Of a DNA stretch of 64,000 bases, positions 19,426 to 28,308 are shown in pieces (position 1 is the stretch's first letter; each line of letters opens with the position of its first letter). This DNA is from Achromobacter spanius (GTDB taxonomy: Bacteria; Pseudomonadota; Gammaproteobacteria; Burkholderiales; Burkholderiaceae_B). The stretch is from positions 6,138,001 to 6,202,000 of the forward strand of contig NZ_CP121261.1 of assembly GCF_029637605.1 (NCBI RefSeq), written 5' to 3'. Below the pieces are notes generated by a model that searched no databases, was not told where the DNA came from, and worked only from the letters and a program-made list of their open reading frames with translations. A program made the translations under genes and the position numbers.

Positions 19426-20724
19426 ATGAATGCACTGAACGATTCTTTTCTTTCCGGCGCCGGCACGGGCGTGCTGCGCTTGATCACGGCGGGTTCCGTC
19501 GATGACGGCAAGTCCACCTTGATCGGCCGCTTGCTCTACGACAGCAAGGGCGTGTTCGCCGACCAGCTGGACGCCATCTCGCGCGCCAAGCACAAGCGGG
19601 TCGCGGGCGACGGCATCGACTTTTCGCTGCTGACCGACGGCCTGGAAGCCGAGCGCGAGCAGGGCATCACCATCGACGTGGCCTACCGCTATTTCTCCAC
19701 GCCCGCGCGCAAGTTCATCATCGCGGACGCGCCGGGCCACGAGCAGTACACCCGCAATATGGTGACGGGCGCATCGACGGCGGATGTGGCGGTCATACTC
19801 ATCGACGCGACGCGCGCGGCCGACGGCAAGCTGTTGCCGCAGACCAAGCGGCACAGCACGATCGCGCGGCTGCTGGGCATCCGCCACATTGTGGTGGCGG
19901 TGAACAAGATGGACCTGGTGGATTGGGACCGCGCCGTGTTCGACCGCATCCGCGATGCGTATGCGGACCTGGCCACCAAACTGGGCATTGCGCATTTTGA
20001 TGTGCTGCCGTTGTCGGCGCTTAATGGCGACAACGTGGTGACGCTGTCGCCCAAGACGCCTTGGTACGAAGGCCAGCCCTTGCTGGCGTTGCTGGAATCG
20101 TTGGATCTTGCCAGCGACGGGCGCGCGTTGCCGCTGCGCTTTCCGGTGCAATGGGTGGCGCGGCACGGTGGCGATCAGAAGGAAGACTTTCGCGGCTACG
20201 CGGGGCGCGTGGCCAGCGGCGTGCTGCGCGCGGGCGATGCTGTCACGGTGCAACCGTCGGGCGTGACGGCGGTGGTTCGCGAGGTGCGCGTGTTCGACCG
20301 CGTGTTGGATGAGGCGGTGGCCGGCGATTCCGTCACGCTGGTGTTGGACCGTGATGTGGACGTGTCGCGCGGCGACGTGATCGTGCACACCGCCGCGCCC
20401 GCGCAAGTGACGCGCGAGTTCGAAGCCGAGCTCTGCTGGCTGGATGCGCAAGCCTTGAATCCGGCACGCAAGTATCTGTTGAAGTCGGGCACGCGACTGA
20501 CGTCGGCGAAGATTCGCGCGGTGCTGTCGCATCGCGACATCCACGAATTGCAGGAAGTCGAGAACACCGAAGGCACCTTGCAGATGAACGACATTGGTCG
20601 CGTGACCTTCACCACGCGCGAGGCCTTGGCAGTGGATCGCTATGCCGATGTTCCGGCCACGGGGGCCTTTATTTTGATCGACGAAGCCACGCATCAGACT
20701 GCGGCGGCGGGCATGTTGCGTTAG
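19426..20724 (+). CDS. cysN: Sulfate adenylyltransferase subunit 1 (regulatory GTPase)
   Basis: EF-Tu-like GTPase whose GTP hydrolysis drives APS synthesis by CysD. 432 residues: G1 GSVDDGKS (23-30), G3 DAPGHEQYTRNM, G4 NKMD, then two beta-barrel domains. There is no C-terminal APS kinase domain, so it is the short form. The ATG at 19426 is chosen because AGGGGAC sits just upstream; an upstream ATG at 19387 would add 13 residues of unlikely composition. Last gene of the cys operon, followed by a terminator. Confidence 0.94.
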   Translation: MNALNDSFLSGAGTGVLRLITAGSVDDGKSTLIGRLLYDSKGVFADQLDAISRAKHKRVAGDGIDFSLLTDGLEAEREQGITIDVAYRYFSTPARKFIIADAPGHEQYTRNMVTGASTADVAVILIDATRAADGKLLPQTKRHSTIARLLGIRHIVVAVNKMDLVDWDRAVFDRIRDAYADLATKLGIAHFDVLPLSALNGDNVVTLSPKTPWYEGQPLLALLESLDLASDGRALPLRFPVQWVARHGGDQKEDFRGYAGRVASGVLRAGDAVTVQPSGVTAVVREVRVFDRVLDEAVAGDSVTLVLDRDVDVSRGDVIVHTAAPAQVTREFEAELCWLDAQALNPARKYLLKSGTRLTSAKIRAVLSHRDIHELQEVENTEGTLQMNDIGRVTFTTREALAVDRYADVPATGAFILIDEATHQTAAAGMLR

Positions 20725-20733
20725 GCCGGGATT

Positions 20734-20769
20734 GGGCTGGAAAACAACGAATTTTCAGCCCTTTTTTTT
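20734..20769 (+). terminator. Rho-independent terminator after cysN
   Basis: Stem GGGCTGGAAAA / TTTTCAGCCC, with one extra base on the left arm, followed by eight T. It ends the sulfate operon. Confidence 0.88.
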
Positions 20770-20808
20770 GTGTTGTATTTCTGCCAAACGTAATGCTGGT
20801 GCGGGTTT

Positions 20809-20826
20809 CCAGGCGATATCGCCTGG
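20809..20826. repeat. 18-bp perfect palindrome upstream of the SOS radical SAM gene
   Basis: CCAGGCGATATCGCCTGG reads the same on both strands. It lies 111 bases before the radical SAM start codon. A second inverted repeat (AGACGCG / CGCGTCT, 20843-20859) follows it. No known regulator is assigned. Confidence 0.6.
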
Positions 20827-20900
20827 TGAAATCGATTTGTTCAGACGCGCTCCGCGTCTTGCGGTAAAGTGGGGCTGTTTTACGAAAAGGCTTTTGGTGC

Positions 20901-20929
20901 TTGTCAAAACCACTGTGTTTTTGTACAGT
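20901..20929 (+). promoter_or_regulatory. Promoter overlapped by a LexA (SOS) box
   Basis: The LexA core CTGT-N8-ACAG is exact at 20913-20928 (CTGTGTTTTTGTACAG). A sigma-70 promoter spans the same bases: -35 TTGTCA (20901-20906), 17-base spacer, -10 TACAGT (20924-20929). LexA bound here would cover the spacer and the -10 element. The predicted transcription start is about 20936, at the ATG of the next gene (20937). Repression by LexA is inferred from the site match. Confidence 0.85.
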
Positions 20930-20936
20930 AGTTTTT

Positions 20937-22415
20937 ATGGCACGCACCGATCATTCTTTTCCCGCCGGTTCTGGGTCCCCGGCTGCCGCCCCCGCCGCCT
21001 TGCGCGGTCGGGGTGCGGTTACTAATGTTCGGCATCGCTTTCAGCGCGATGACCGTGTGCAGGTCGATGACGGCTGGTCCGGCTCCGGCCTGCCAGCGGA
21101 TTTCGTCGAATCCGTCCCTGATAATTCCTCCGACGATTCTCCCGAAAGCACGTCCGCCCATTCCCCCGCAGCCGGCTCTGGCTCCTTGCGCGGCGCGACG
21201 GTCATTCCCATCCTGCCCGATACGCGCCTGGAGCCGCCCGCTCCCAAGACGACGGTTACCGCGGAAGAAGCCCGCAAGATGCTGTCGCGCAATGATTCGC
21301 CCGATATCCCCTTCGACGTTGCCGTCAACCCTTACCGGGGTTGCGAGCACGGTTGCGTGTATTGCTACGCGCGGCCCACGCATTCCTACCTGGGCATGTC
21401 GCCCGGGCTGGATTTTGAAACCCGGCTGGTTGCCAAGGCCAACGCCGTCGAGGCCTTGCGCGCCGAGCTCGCGCGCCCTGGCTATAAGCCGTCGCCCATC
21501 AATATCGGTTCTGCTACCGACGCCTACCAGCCCATCGAACGCGACTGGCGCCTGACGCGCGGCATGCTGGAATTGATGCTGGAAACCCGGCATCCGGTAA
21601 CCATCGTGACCAAGAACGCGCTGGTGGCGCGCGACCTGGACCTGCTGGCGGCGCTGGCGGAACAGAATCTGGTGGTGGTCTACATCAGCATCACCACGCT
21701 GGACGCCGGCATGGCCCGCACGCTGGAACCGCGTGCGGCAGCGCCCTGGCGGCGGCTGGAAGCCGTGCGCAGCCTGACGGATGCCGGCGTGCCGGTGGGC
21801 GTGCTGGTGGCGCCGGTCATTCCGTTCATCAACGACGAATCCATGGAACACATCCTCCAGGAGTCCAAGGCGGCAGGCGCGCATTACGCCAGCTACACCG
21901 TCTTGCGCCTGCCCTGGGAGGTCAAGACCCTGTTCGAAGACTGGCTCAACGCCCATTACCCCGACCGCGCGCAGCGTGTGTTGCACCGCATAGAAGACCT
22001 GCGCAATGGTCGCCGCAATGATCCGAATTTCGGTTCGCGGATGCGCGGTACAGGCATCTGGGCAGACTTGCTGCGTCAGCGCTTTGCCGTTGCCACCCGC
22101 AAGCTGGGGCTGAACCGCCACCGTCTGGCGCTGGATTGCGATCGCTTCCAGCCCCCGGTGATGGCAGGGGGTACGCCCTCGCTGTTCGCTGCGGGCTTTG
22201 CGGCTGGCTCTGCCGGTGGGTTTTCGGGTGCCACCTCTTTGGGTGCCAGGTCTTCAGGTGCCACCTCTTCTTCCGATTTCCTATCCCCGGTTGGCGCGCA
22301 AGCGTCTTCAGGGGTCCCCCATTCTGGCGGGTTGCCCGCAGTCAGCGGCGCCTATGGGCGCGGCGAACGCCAATTGCGCGCGTTGGCGGCTGGCCAGTTG
22401 TCGCTGTTCGATTGA
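20937..22415 (+). CDS. PA0069-family radical SAM protein, probably SOS-induced
   Basis: Radical SAM enzyme of unknown reaction, related to SplB/Rv2578c-type proteins. The 492-residue protein has the cluster motif CxxxCxxC in GCEHGCVYCYARPTH (Cys136, 140, 143), preceded by VNPYRG and followed by NIGSATDAYQPIER. The last 100 or so residues are low-complexity Gly/Ala/Ser with a repeated GATS element. The ATG at 20937 is chosen because the promoter and LexA box end just upstream; an in-frame TTG at 20901 would put them inside the gene. In Pseudomonas aeruginosa the homologue PA0069 is a known LexA-regulon member, which agrees. DNA-lesion repair is plausible but unproven. Confidence 0.88.
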   Translation: MARTDHSFPAGSGSPAAAPAALRGRGAVTNVRHRFQRDDRVQVDDGWSGSGLPADFVESVPDNSSDDSPESTSAHSPAAGSGSLRGATVIPILPDTRLEPPAPKTTVTAEEARKMLSRNDSPDIPFDVAVNPYRGCEHGCVYCYARPTHSYLGMSPGLDFETRLVAKANAVEALRAELARPGYKPSPINIGSATDAYQPIERDWRLTRGMLELMLETRHPVTIVTKNALVARDLDLLAALAEQNLVVVYISITTLDAGMARTLEPRAAAPWRRLEAVRSLTDAGVPVGVLVAPVIPFINDESMEHILQESKAAGAHYASYTVLRLPWEVKTLFEDWLNAHYPDRAQRVLHRIEDLRNGRRNDPNFGSRMRGTGIWADLLRQRFAVATRKLGLNRHRLALDCDRFQPPVMAGGTPSLFAAGFAAGSAGGFSGATSLGARSSGATSSSDFLSPVGAQASSGVPHSGGLPAVSGAYGRGERQLRALAAGQLSLFD

Positions 22416-22477
22416 TCGCGGCTCGTCGCCGTGTCGGCCGCCATGGCGGCGTGGAATTATTTCTTCAAGGAGTTCTT

Positions 22478-22984
22478 ATGAACACCGCTGATTTTTCCGT
22501 TTTGTCTGATGAGCTCGTCGTCTCGTTGAACCCGCTGCGCCGCGGAGCCCATCGCGCCCGTGCCGTGTGCGCCCGGCTGACGGGTCTGGCCATGCCTTGG
22601 ACAAGCGCATCGGCAGGTGGCGAACGGCGCGACCGCAGCCGGTCGGGTACCGCGCCGGCACGCTGGCCGTTTCCGCCCGCGCCGGTTGAAGAGGGGACGC
22701 TAGTGGGGCAGGCTGTATCGGTGCCCATGCCGGCGCCCGTATCGGTGCCCGTCTCTGCGCCCGTATCGGTACCCGTATCCGGCATTCGTCCCGTGATCGC
22801 GCCAGCGGTGGCCCCGGCCACGCCGGCATCTGTCGCGCGCGAGCGCAGCCTGGGCAACGCCACGGTAGAACCCGTGAGCTCCCAAGTGACCATGAAGGCG
22901 ATGGTGTTGGATGTGGTGATGGTGCTGGCCTGGGGGGCAATCATCCCCGGCCTGATGTGGCTGGGTGCGGCTGCTGGCTTCTAA
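22478..22984 (+). CDS. Hypothetical protein with Pro/Val repeats and one C-terminal membrane helix
   Basis: I do not recognise this 168-residue protein. It starts at an ATG with CAAGGAG upstream. The N-terminus is basic, the middle (about 80-115) repeats short PVSVPVSAPVS-type units, and the last 30 residues form one hydrophobic segment (VVMVLAWGAIIPGLMWLGAA), suggesting a C-tail-anchored inner-membrane protein with its bulk in the cytoplasm. It lies 62 bases after the SOS radical SAM gene without an obvious terminator and may be co-transcribed. Confidence 0.6.
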   Translation: MNTADFSVLSDELVVSLNPLRRGAHRARAVCARLTGLAMPWTSASAGGERRDRSRSGTAPARWPFPPAPVEEGTLVGQAVSVPMPAPVSVPVSAPVSVPVSGIRPVIAPAVAPATPASVARERSLGNATVEPVSSQVTMKAMVLDVVMVLAWGAIIPGLMWLGAAAGF

Positions 22985-23014
22985 GCAGTCAGCACCCATC
23001 ACTGGGCAGCGCGA

Positions 23015-23887
23015 TCAGCTGGAACCCAGCAGAACCACGCCCACCAAAATGGCAAGGCAGCCGGCCAAGCGGCCCGGGCCAACCTTTTCGCGCAGCAGGA
23101 ACATGCCGGCCAGGGTGCCAAGCATCATCGACATTTCGCGGGCAGGCGCCACCAGGCTCAAGGGCGCGCCGTTGCGCAAGGCGTACAGCACCAGGATGTA
23201 TCCCAACGGAGACAGCAGACCCACGGCCAAGGCCAGATGCCAGTGCCCGCGCATGGACTCCCAGGCTTGAGCACGCCGGCGCAGCATGTGGGGCGTCATC
23301 ATCGTGGTTCGAGTGACACAGGTAAACCAGTCGAACAGCACGGGGCTGATCAGCAGTACCTTCACGCCATAGGCGTCCACCACGGTGTAGGCGGCGATGA
23401 ACAGGCCGATCACCAGGCCCCAGCGCACGCCAACCCAGGCTTGCGCCTGCTTGAAGATGGTCAGCCGGCCCTGGGTGGCGATCAGCAGCACCCCGATGAC
23501 CACGCACAGCATGCCGATAATACCGGTGCTGGTGGCGGGCTCGCCCAGTAGCAGGAAGGCCCCGGTGGTGGACAGCAGCGGGCCGGTTCCTCGCGCAATG
23601 GGGTACACCACGGACAAGTCAGCCACCTGATAGCCGCGTTGCAGGCACAGGCTGTAGCCCAGATGCAACAGGCTGGATGTCAGGATGGCGCCCACGACGG
23701 GCCAGGTCCAGCTCATGCCGTCATGTATCAGCACCCAGATCACCCATGGGGCATAGAGCACCGATGCGCATAGCCCGTAGGCAAACACGAAAGGCGCGCC
23801 CACCATGGCCGCGCGCTTGGCAAGCAGGTTCCACGTAGCGTGGGCCATCGCCGCCAGGACGACCAATATCAGGGACGTATACGACAT
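23015..23887 (-). CDS. DMT-superfamily (EamA) transporter
   Basis: Inner-membrane permease of the drug/metabolite transporter superfamily, 290 residues, about ten helices in two EamA repeats. The N-terminus is [21 protein letters not shown] conserved patch is [24 protein letters not shown]. Substrate unknown; relatives export amino acids, metabolites or drugs. Convergent with the upstream hypothetical gene and divergent from rplS. Confidence 0.85.
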   Translation of the reverse strand: MSYTSLILVVLAAMAHATWNLLAKRAAMVGAPFVFAYGLCASVLYAPWVIWVLIHDGMSWTWPVVGAILTSSLLHLGYSLCLQRGYQVADLSVVYPIARGTGPLLSTTGAFLLLGEPATSTGIIGMLCVVIGVLLIATQGRLTIFKQAQAWVGVRWGLVIGLFIAAYTVVDAYGVKVLLISPVLFDWFTCVTRTTMMTPHMLRRRAQAWESMRGHWHLALAVGLLSPLGYILVLYALRNGAPLSLVAPAREMSMMLGTLAGMFLLREKVGPGRLAGCLAILVGVVLLGSS

Positions 23888-24106
23888 GAGGGAACAGCGT
23901 CAGATGACGTGTTTGTTACAGAAGTGGCAAGGGTACAGCAAGCCACGGGAAGGGCGCCATTCTACTCGACGGCCGTCAGAACTTTTGGTGTAGAATCATT
24001 GGTTTGCCAAATCTCATCCTCTGCTTGCGGCACGAGTAACAACATCGGTAAAAATCGCACGGCAAAAATTTTTAGCCCGCAAAGACATGATGATCTAGGA
24101 GTTCTC

Positions 24107-24487
24107 ATGAACCTTATCGCTATCCTGGAACAGGAAGAAATTGCCCGTCTGACCGGCGGCCAAGCCAAGCCTGAATTTGCTCCTGGTGACACCGTCATCG
24201 TGAGCGTGAACGTCGTTGAAGGCACCCGCAAGCGCGTGCAGGCCTTCGAAGGCGTTGTTATCGCCAAGCGCAATCGCGGCCTGAACTCCGCGTTCACCGT
24301 GCGCAAGATTTCGTCGGGTGAAGCCGTGGAACGTACGTTCCAGCTGTACTCGCCGCAAATCGCCGGCATCGAAGTCAAGCGCCGCGGCGACGTGCGCCGC
24401 GCCAAGCTGTACTACCTGCGCAACCGCTCGGGCAAGTCGGCACGTATCAAGGAAAAGCTGGTCAGCAAGCAAGCCTCGGCGGCTTGA
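24107..24487 (+). CDS. rplS: 50S ribosomal protein L19
   Basis: 126-residue large-subunit protein at the 30S/50S interface. Motifs include [43 protein letters not shown] and [20 protein letters not shown]. An AGGAG site precedes the ATG. It usually closes the rpsP-rimM-trmD-rplS operon, but here the upstream neighbour is a divergent transporter, so it must have its own promoter in 23888-24106. A TAGAAT at 23991 is a candidate -10 without a good -35. Confidence 0.97.
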   Translation: MNLIAILEQEEIARLTGGQAKPEFAPGDTVIVSVNVVEGTRKRVQAFEGVVIAKRNRGLNSAFTVRKISSGEAVERTFQLYSPQIAGIEVKRRGDVRRAKLYYLRNRSGKSARIKEKLVSKQASAA

Positions 24488-24566
24488 TCGCTTATCGGCA
24501 CACGGCCCTTCCAGTGTCGGACGTTCGCGCCATTCAGCGTTTCCGTCCGGCACAGGTTTCCGGGTT

Positions 24567-24595
24567 AAAAAGGCACCTGCGAGGGTGCCTTTTTC
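24567..24595 (+). terminator. Rho-independent terminator after rplS
   Basis: Stem AAAAAGGCACC / GGGTGCCTTTTT with a TGCGA loop and T-rich tail. It separates rplS from the Nudix gene. Confidence 0.92.
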
Positions 24596-24610
24596 TTTTT
24601 GCAAAGCCGT

Positions 24611-25342
24611 ATGTCTGATTCCTCGTATTCCGCGCGGCCACGACGGCCGCTCGTGCGTCCCGGCTTCGATCCGGCGATGCAACCGTGGGTGGTGGCCAAT
24701 GAGTCCTTGCCGGCCGTGCCCGCCAGCCTGCTGACCCCGCATCGCTTGCGGGGCACCTTGACCCAGCCGTCCACCTGGACGCTGGAGCTTTCTCGCGACA
24801 ACGACCTGCGCTATCCCGGACGCGAAGGCACGCCCGTGCCTGCCGCCGTGCTGATCCCGCTGGTGACCCGTGACAACGGCGTGCACATCATGCTGACCCA
24901 GCGCGCCGCGCACCTGCATGACCATGCAGGGCAGATCAGCTTTCCGGGTGGTCGCATCGAGACCAGTGATTCGACGCCAGTTGCCGCCGCCTTGCGCGAA
25001 GCGCAAGAGGAAACGGGCTTGCCCGCCGACCATGTTGAAGTGTTGGGCAGCATGCCGCCTTACCTGACGGCAACGGGCTTTTCGATCATTCCGGTGGTGT
25101 CGCTGGTGCGTCCGGGCTTTGAGCTGGCGCCCGACGCTTTCGAGGTAGCTGAAGTGTTCGAAGTGCCGCTGTCCTTTCTGATGGACCCGGCCAATCACCG
25201 GCTGTATGAAGCCCGCCTGGATGACGGTCGCGTGCGCAATTATTACGGCATGCCCTATGGCAAGCACTTCATTTGGGGCGCTACGGCAGGCATGCTGCGC
25301 AATCTTTATCACCTGTTACGCAATGGGCTGCAGCCTGGCTGA
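24611..25342 (+). CDS. Nudix hydrolase, CoA pyrophosphatase (NudL) type
   Basis: Probable hydrolase of CoA and derivatives to phosphopantetheine and 3',5'-ADP. In 243 residues the NuCoA element (LTQRAAHLHDHAGQISFPGG, about 95-114) runs into the Nudix box, with its RE-x-x-EE-x-G core in ALREAQEETGL (about 127-137). The Asp spacing matches the CoA subfamily. An N-terminal 70-residue extension is common in betaproteobacterial members. The start directly follows the rplS terminator; no strong ribosome site is seen. Confidence 0.85.
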   Translation: MSDSSYSARPRRPLVRPGFDPAMQPWVVANESLPAVPASLLTPHRLRGTLTQPSTWTLELSRDNDLRYPGREGTPVPAAVLIPLVTRDNGVHIMLTQRAAHLHDHAGQISFPGGRIETSDSTPVAAALREAQEETGLPADHVEVLGSMPPYLTATGFSIIPVVSLVRPGFELAPDAFEVAEVFEVPLSFLMDPANHRLYEARLDDGRVRNYYGMPYGKHFIWGATAGMLRNLYHLLRNGLQPG

Positions 25343-25377
25343 CAACCCAGGCTCGCAGCACCTTGCCCCTGCACACA

Positions 25378-25413
25378 CAAAAAAAGACGGCCGTTTTCGG
25401 GCCGTCTTTTTTT
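25378..25413. terminator. Bidirectional terminator between Nudix gene and rsgA
   Basis: Stem AAAAAGACGGCC / GGCCGTCTTTTT with a short loop. A and T tracts on both sides serve the two convergent genes. Confidence 0.92.
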
Positions 25414-25428
25414 TGGAGAGGGAGCCGA

Positions 25429-26385
25429 TCAGTAGCGTTGCTGGCCCGCCAGGTTCTCTTCCAGAATGCGTTCGTACAGCGCGTAGCGCAGCGGGTTGAT
25501 CTTGCCTGCCTGCAAGGCGGCGACCACGCCGCACCCGGGTTCGCGCCGATGTGTGCAGTTATAGAACCGGCATTCCTCGATGGGCTGCGTAAATTCCGGA
25601 AAGCCGCGGATGATGTCGTCGCGCGTCAGGTGCTGCAAGCCAAACGCCTGGAATCCCGGCGAATCGATCAAGTCGCCGCCGGGCTCGGGCAAATGGTAGA
25701 GCCGCGTGCTCGTCGTGGTGTGCTTGCCCATGTCCAGCGCGGTGGAGTGCTCGCGCGTAGCGGCGCGGGCGTCGGGGATCAGGGCATTGAGCAGGGTGGA
25801 CTTGCCCATGCCGCTTTGGCCCAGCAGCAGGTTGGTGCGCCCGGCCAGGCGCGGCGCCAGCAAGGAATGCACCTTTTCCGGTTCCAGCGCGCTGAGTTCG
25901 ACCACGGGCACACCCAGCGCCGCGATGGGCGCCAGGCGCGCGCGTGCCGCGGGCAGTTCTTCCGTCAGGTCGGTCTTGTTCAAGACGATCAGTGGCGAAA
26001 TGCCGGCGCTCCAGGCGCCGGCCAGCGCGCGCCCGGTCAGGTCGTCCGAGAACGTCGGTTGCACCGCGATCACGATCAGCAGTTGGTCGACGTTCGAGGC
26101 GAACTGCTTGGAGCGCATGTCGTCCGACCGATACAGCAGGTTGCTGCGCGGCAGGATGGCGTCAATGGCGCCTTCATCCTTGCCTTGCGGGGCGATGCGC
26201 ACGCGGTCGCCCACGGCGGCGCCGGTTTTCTTGCCGCGCGGAAAGCACTTGCGCAGGGAACCATCGGCCAGCTCTACCGTGTAGTGGCGCCCGTGCGCGG
26301 CGATGATGCGGCCGTCAATCTGGTCGCCCACGGCTTCGGACGGCGGGGCCGTGGCGCCGTTTCGGGTATTGCGCGCGTTGCTCAT
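25429..26385 (-). CDS. rsgA: Small ribosomal subunit biogenesis GTPase RsgA
   Basis: Circularly permuted GTPase in late 30S maturation. The 318-residue protein has an N-terminal OB-fold, then G4 NKTD (about 136-139) before G1 GQSGMGKS (about 189-196), and a C-terminal zinc-finger domain with ligands in the CRFYNCTHRREPGCGV segment. G order and zinc motif are diagnostic. Its start overlaps the upstream M48 protease stop by 4 bases, so the two are co-translated. Confidence 0.95.
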   Translation of the reverse strand: MSNARNTRNGATAPPSEAVGDQIDGRIIAAHGRHYTVELADGSLRKCFPRGKKTGAAVGDRVRIAPQGKDEGAIDAILPRSNLLYRSDDMRSKQFASNVDQLLIVIAVQPTFSDDLTGRALAGAWSAGISPLIVLNKTDLTEELPAARARLAPIAALGVPVVELSALEPEKVHSLLAPRLAGRTNLLLGQSGMGKSTLLNALIPDARAATREHSTALDMGKHTTTSTRLYHLPEPGGDLIDSPGFQAFGLQHLTRDDIIRGFPEFTQPIEECRFYNCTHRREPGCGVVAALQAGKINPLRYALYERILEENLAGQQRY

Positions 26386-27632
26386 GCGGCAGTCGCCATC
26401 AGGTGGCGGATGCGCTCGGCGGCGGGGGGATGGCTGTCGTAGAAGGCGGAATGCACAGGGTCGGGAGTCAGCGTAGCAGCGTTGTCGTCATAGAGTTTGA
26501 CCAGTGCGGATACCAGATGCGCTGGCGAACTCTGCTCGGCCGCATAGCGGTCCGCTTCGAATTCGTCGCGACGCGAGTACCAACTGGCCAACGGCGTGAA
26601 CATGAAAGTAAAAACGGGAATGACCAGGAAGAACAGCAACAGCGCCATGGCGTCGTTGCGGCCACCCAACTGGGGCATCACGCCCAGGTCCACATAGAAC
26701 CAGGGTTGCTGCGACACCCAGCCCAGGATGGCGAAGAAAGCCAGCGCGGCGCCGAAGCTGAAGAGCACGCGCTTGATGATGTGGCGCTTGGCGAAGTGGC
26801 CCAGTTCGTGCGCCAACACGGCTTCGATTTCATCGCCGTTCAGGCGGGCAAGCAAGGTGTCGAAGAACACAATGCGGCGCGACCGCCCGAAGCCGGTGAA
26901 ATAGGCGTTGCCGTGCGCGGAGCGGCGCGAGCCGTCCATCACGAACAGGCCATTGAGCGCAAAGCCGCAGCGCTGCGCCAGGCGCTGGATGCGGCCGGCC
27001 AGTTCCGGGTCGGACAGCGGCGTGAATTTATTGAAGAGCGGGGCGATGAACATCGGGTAGATGATCAGCAGCGCCAGGTTGAATACGGTCCACAGCGCCC
27101 AGGCCCACACCCACCAGTAGGCACCCGCGCTGCCCATCAACCACAGCACGGCGGCAGCCAACGGCAGACCCAGTACGGCCGCCACCAGCAAACCCTTGGC
27201 GGTATCCGCGATGAACAATTCGGGCGTCATGCGATTGAAGCCGAAGCGCGCTTCCAGTTTGAACTGCCGCCATAGCGTGAACGGCAGGCCAAGCAGGCCC
27301 AGCACCAGCGCCACCACCACCAGCAAAAGCATCTGGCGCAAAAAGTCATTGCTGGTAAGCTGGCCCACCATCAGGTCAATGAATTGCAAGCCGCCCATCA
27401 GGGTCAGGCACACCAGCAGAATCGCGTCGTAAGTGCGTTCCAGCATGCCCAGCTTGACGCGCGCAACCGTGTAGTCGGCGGCGCGTTGATGGCTGGTCAA
27501 CCCGATACGGGGCGAGAATTCGGCGGGCACCTGGTCGCGGTTGCGCGCGACGTGGCGGATCTGGCGGCTGGCCAGCCACAGGCGCACCGCGATATCGGCA
27601 AGCAGGAAAGCAACGAACAGCAGTGTGAACAT
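26382..27632 (-). CDS. M48 (Ste24/HtpX-like) membrane metalloprotease
   Basis: Zinc endopeptidase embedded in the inner membrane. The 416-residue protein has several N-terminal helices, the catalytic HELGHFAKRHI and the downstream EFEADRYA, whose Glu is the third zinc ligand. Architecture resembles eukaryotic Ste24 (CAAX protease) more than short HtpX. Bacterial members act in membrane protein quality control; no prenylation is implied. It leads an operon with rsgA and is divergent from orn. Confidence 0.9.
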   Translation of the reverse strand: MFTLLFVAFLLADIAVRLWLASRQIRHVARNRDQVPAEFSPRIGLTSHQRAADYTVARVKLGMLERTYDAILLVCLTLMGGLQFIDLMVGQLTSNDFLRQMLLLVVVALVLGLLGLPFTLWRQFKLEARFGFNRMTPELFIADTAKGLLVAAVLGLPLAAAVLWLMGSAGAYWWVWAWALWTVFNLALLIIYPMFIAPLFNKFTPLSDPELAGRIQRLAQRCGFALNGLFVMDGSRRSAHGNAYFTGFGRSRRIVFFDTLLARLNGDEIEAVLAHELGHFAKRHIIKRVLFSFGAALAFFAILGWVSQQPWFYVDLGVMPQLGGRNDAMALLLFFLVIPVFTFMFTPLASWYSRRDEFEADRYAAEQSSPAHLVSALVKLYDDNAATLTPDPVHSAFYDSHPPAAERIRHLMATAA

Positions 27633-27692
27633 GGGCGAAGCGGATGGCTCAATAGGGATGTGCGAAAATCGCGTGTTTTATAGGCAAATTAT

Positions 27693-28238
27693 ATGGCTGT
27701 GAACGAAAATCGCCTGGTCTGGCTCGACATGGAAATGACCGGGTTGGATCCCGAGAAAGAACGCATCATCGAGGTTGCCGTCGTGGTCACCGAACCCGAC
27801 CTGACGGTGGTGGCCGAAGGCCCGGTTCTGGTCGTCCACCAGCCCGACAGCCTGCTGGATGCCATGGATAACTGGAACAAATCCACCCACGGCAAGAGCG
27901 GCTTGATCGACAAGGTCCGCGCGTCGACCGTGTCCGAGGCGCAGGCAGAGGATACGCTGTTGGCGTTTTTGGCGCAGCATGTGCCGGCGGGAAAATCGCC
28001 GCTGTGCGGCAACACCATCAGCCAGGACCGCCGCTTCATGTTTGCTTACATGCCGCGTCTGGAACAGTTCTTCCATTACCGCAACCTGGATGTCAGCACG
28101 CTGAAGGAACTGGCGCGCCGCTGGGCGCCGGCTGTCTACAAGGGCTTCGAGAAAAAGAGCCGCCACGAAGCGCTGGCCGATATCTACGAGTCCATCGACG
28201 AACTCAAGTACTACCGCGAACACTTCCTGAAAGTGTAA
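27693..28238 (+). CDS. orn: Oligoribonuclease
   Basis: 3'-5' exoribonuclease finishing RNA decay on di- to pentanucleotides, including pGpG from c-di-GMP turnover. The 181-residue DEDDh enzyme begins with the first exonuclease motif [20 protein letters not shown]; later motifs are in [11 protein letters not shown] and in the final [16 protein letters not shown]. Only 60 bases separate it from the divergent M48 gene, so both promoters share that gap. Confidence 0.95.
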   Translation: MAVNENRLVWLDMEMTGLDPEKERIIEVAVVVTEPDLTVVAEGPVLVVHQPDSLLDAMDNWNKSTHGKSGLIDKVRASTVSEAQAEDTLLAFLAQHVPAGKSPLCGNTISQDRRFMFAYMPRLEQFFHYRNLDVSTLKELARRWAPAVYKGFEKKSRHEALADIYESIDELKYYREHFLKV

Positions 28239-28308
28239 GCAGGCGGCTGGCGCCGGGCTTGCCCGGCAATCAGCCCGCCGCGCGGTAGGACCATACTCTT
28301 TTCACGCC

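Noticed and set aside
22200..22330. Short GGTGCCACCTCTT-type repeats within the radical SAM gene, considered as a CRISPR or mobile element
   Set aside because: They are in-frame and encode a degenerate low-complexity C-terminus; copies are few, unequal and without spacers.
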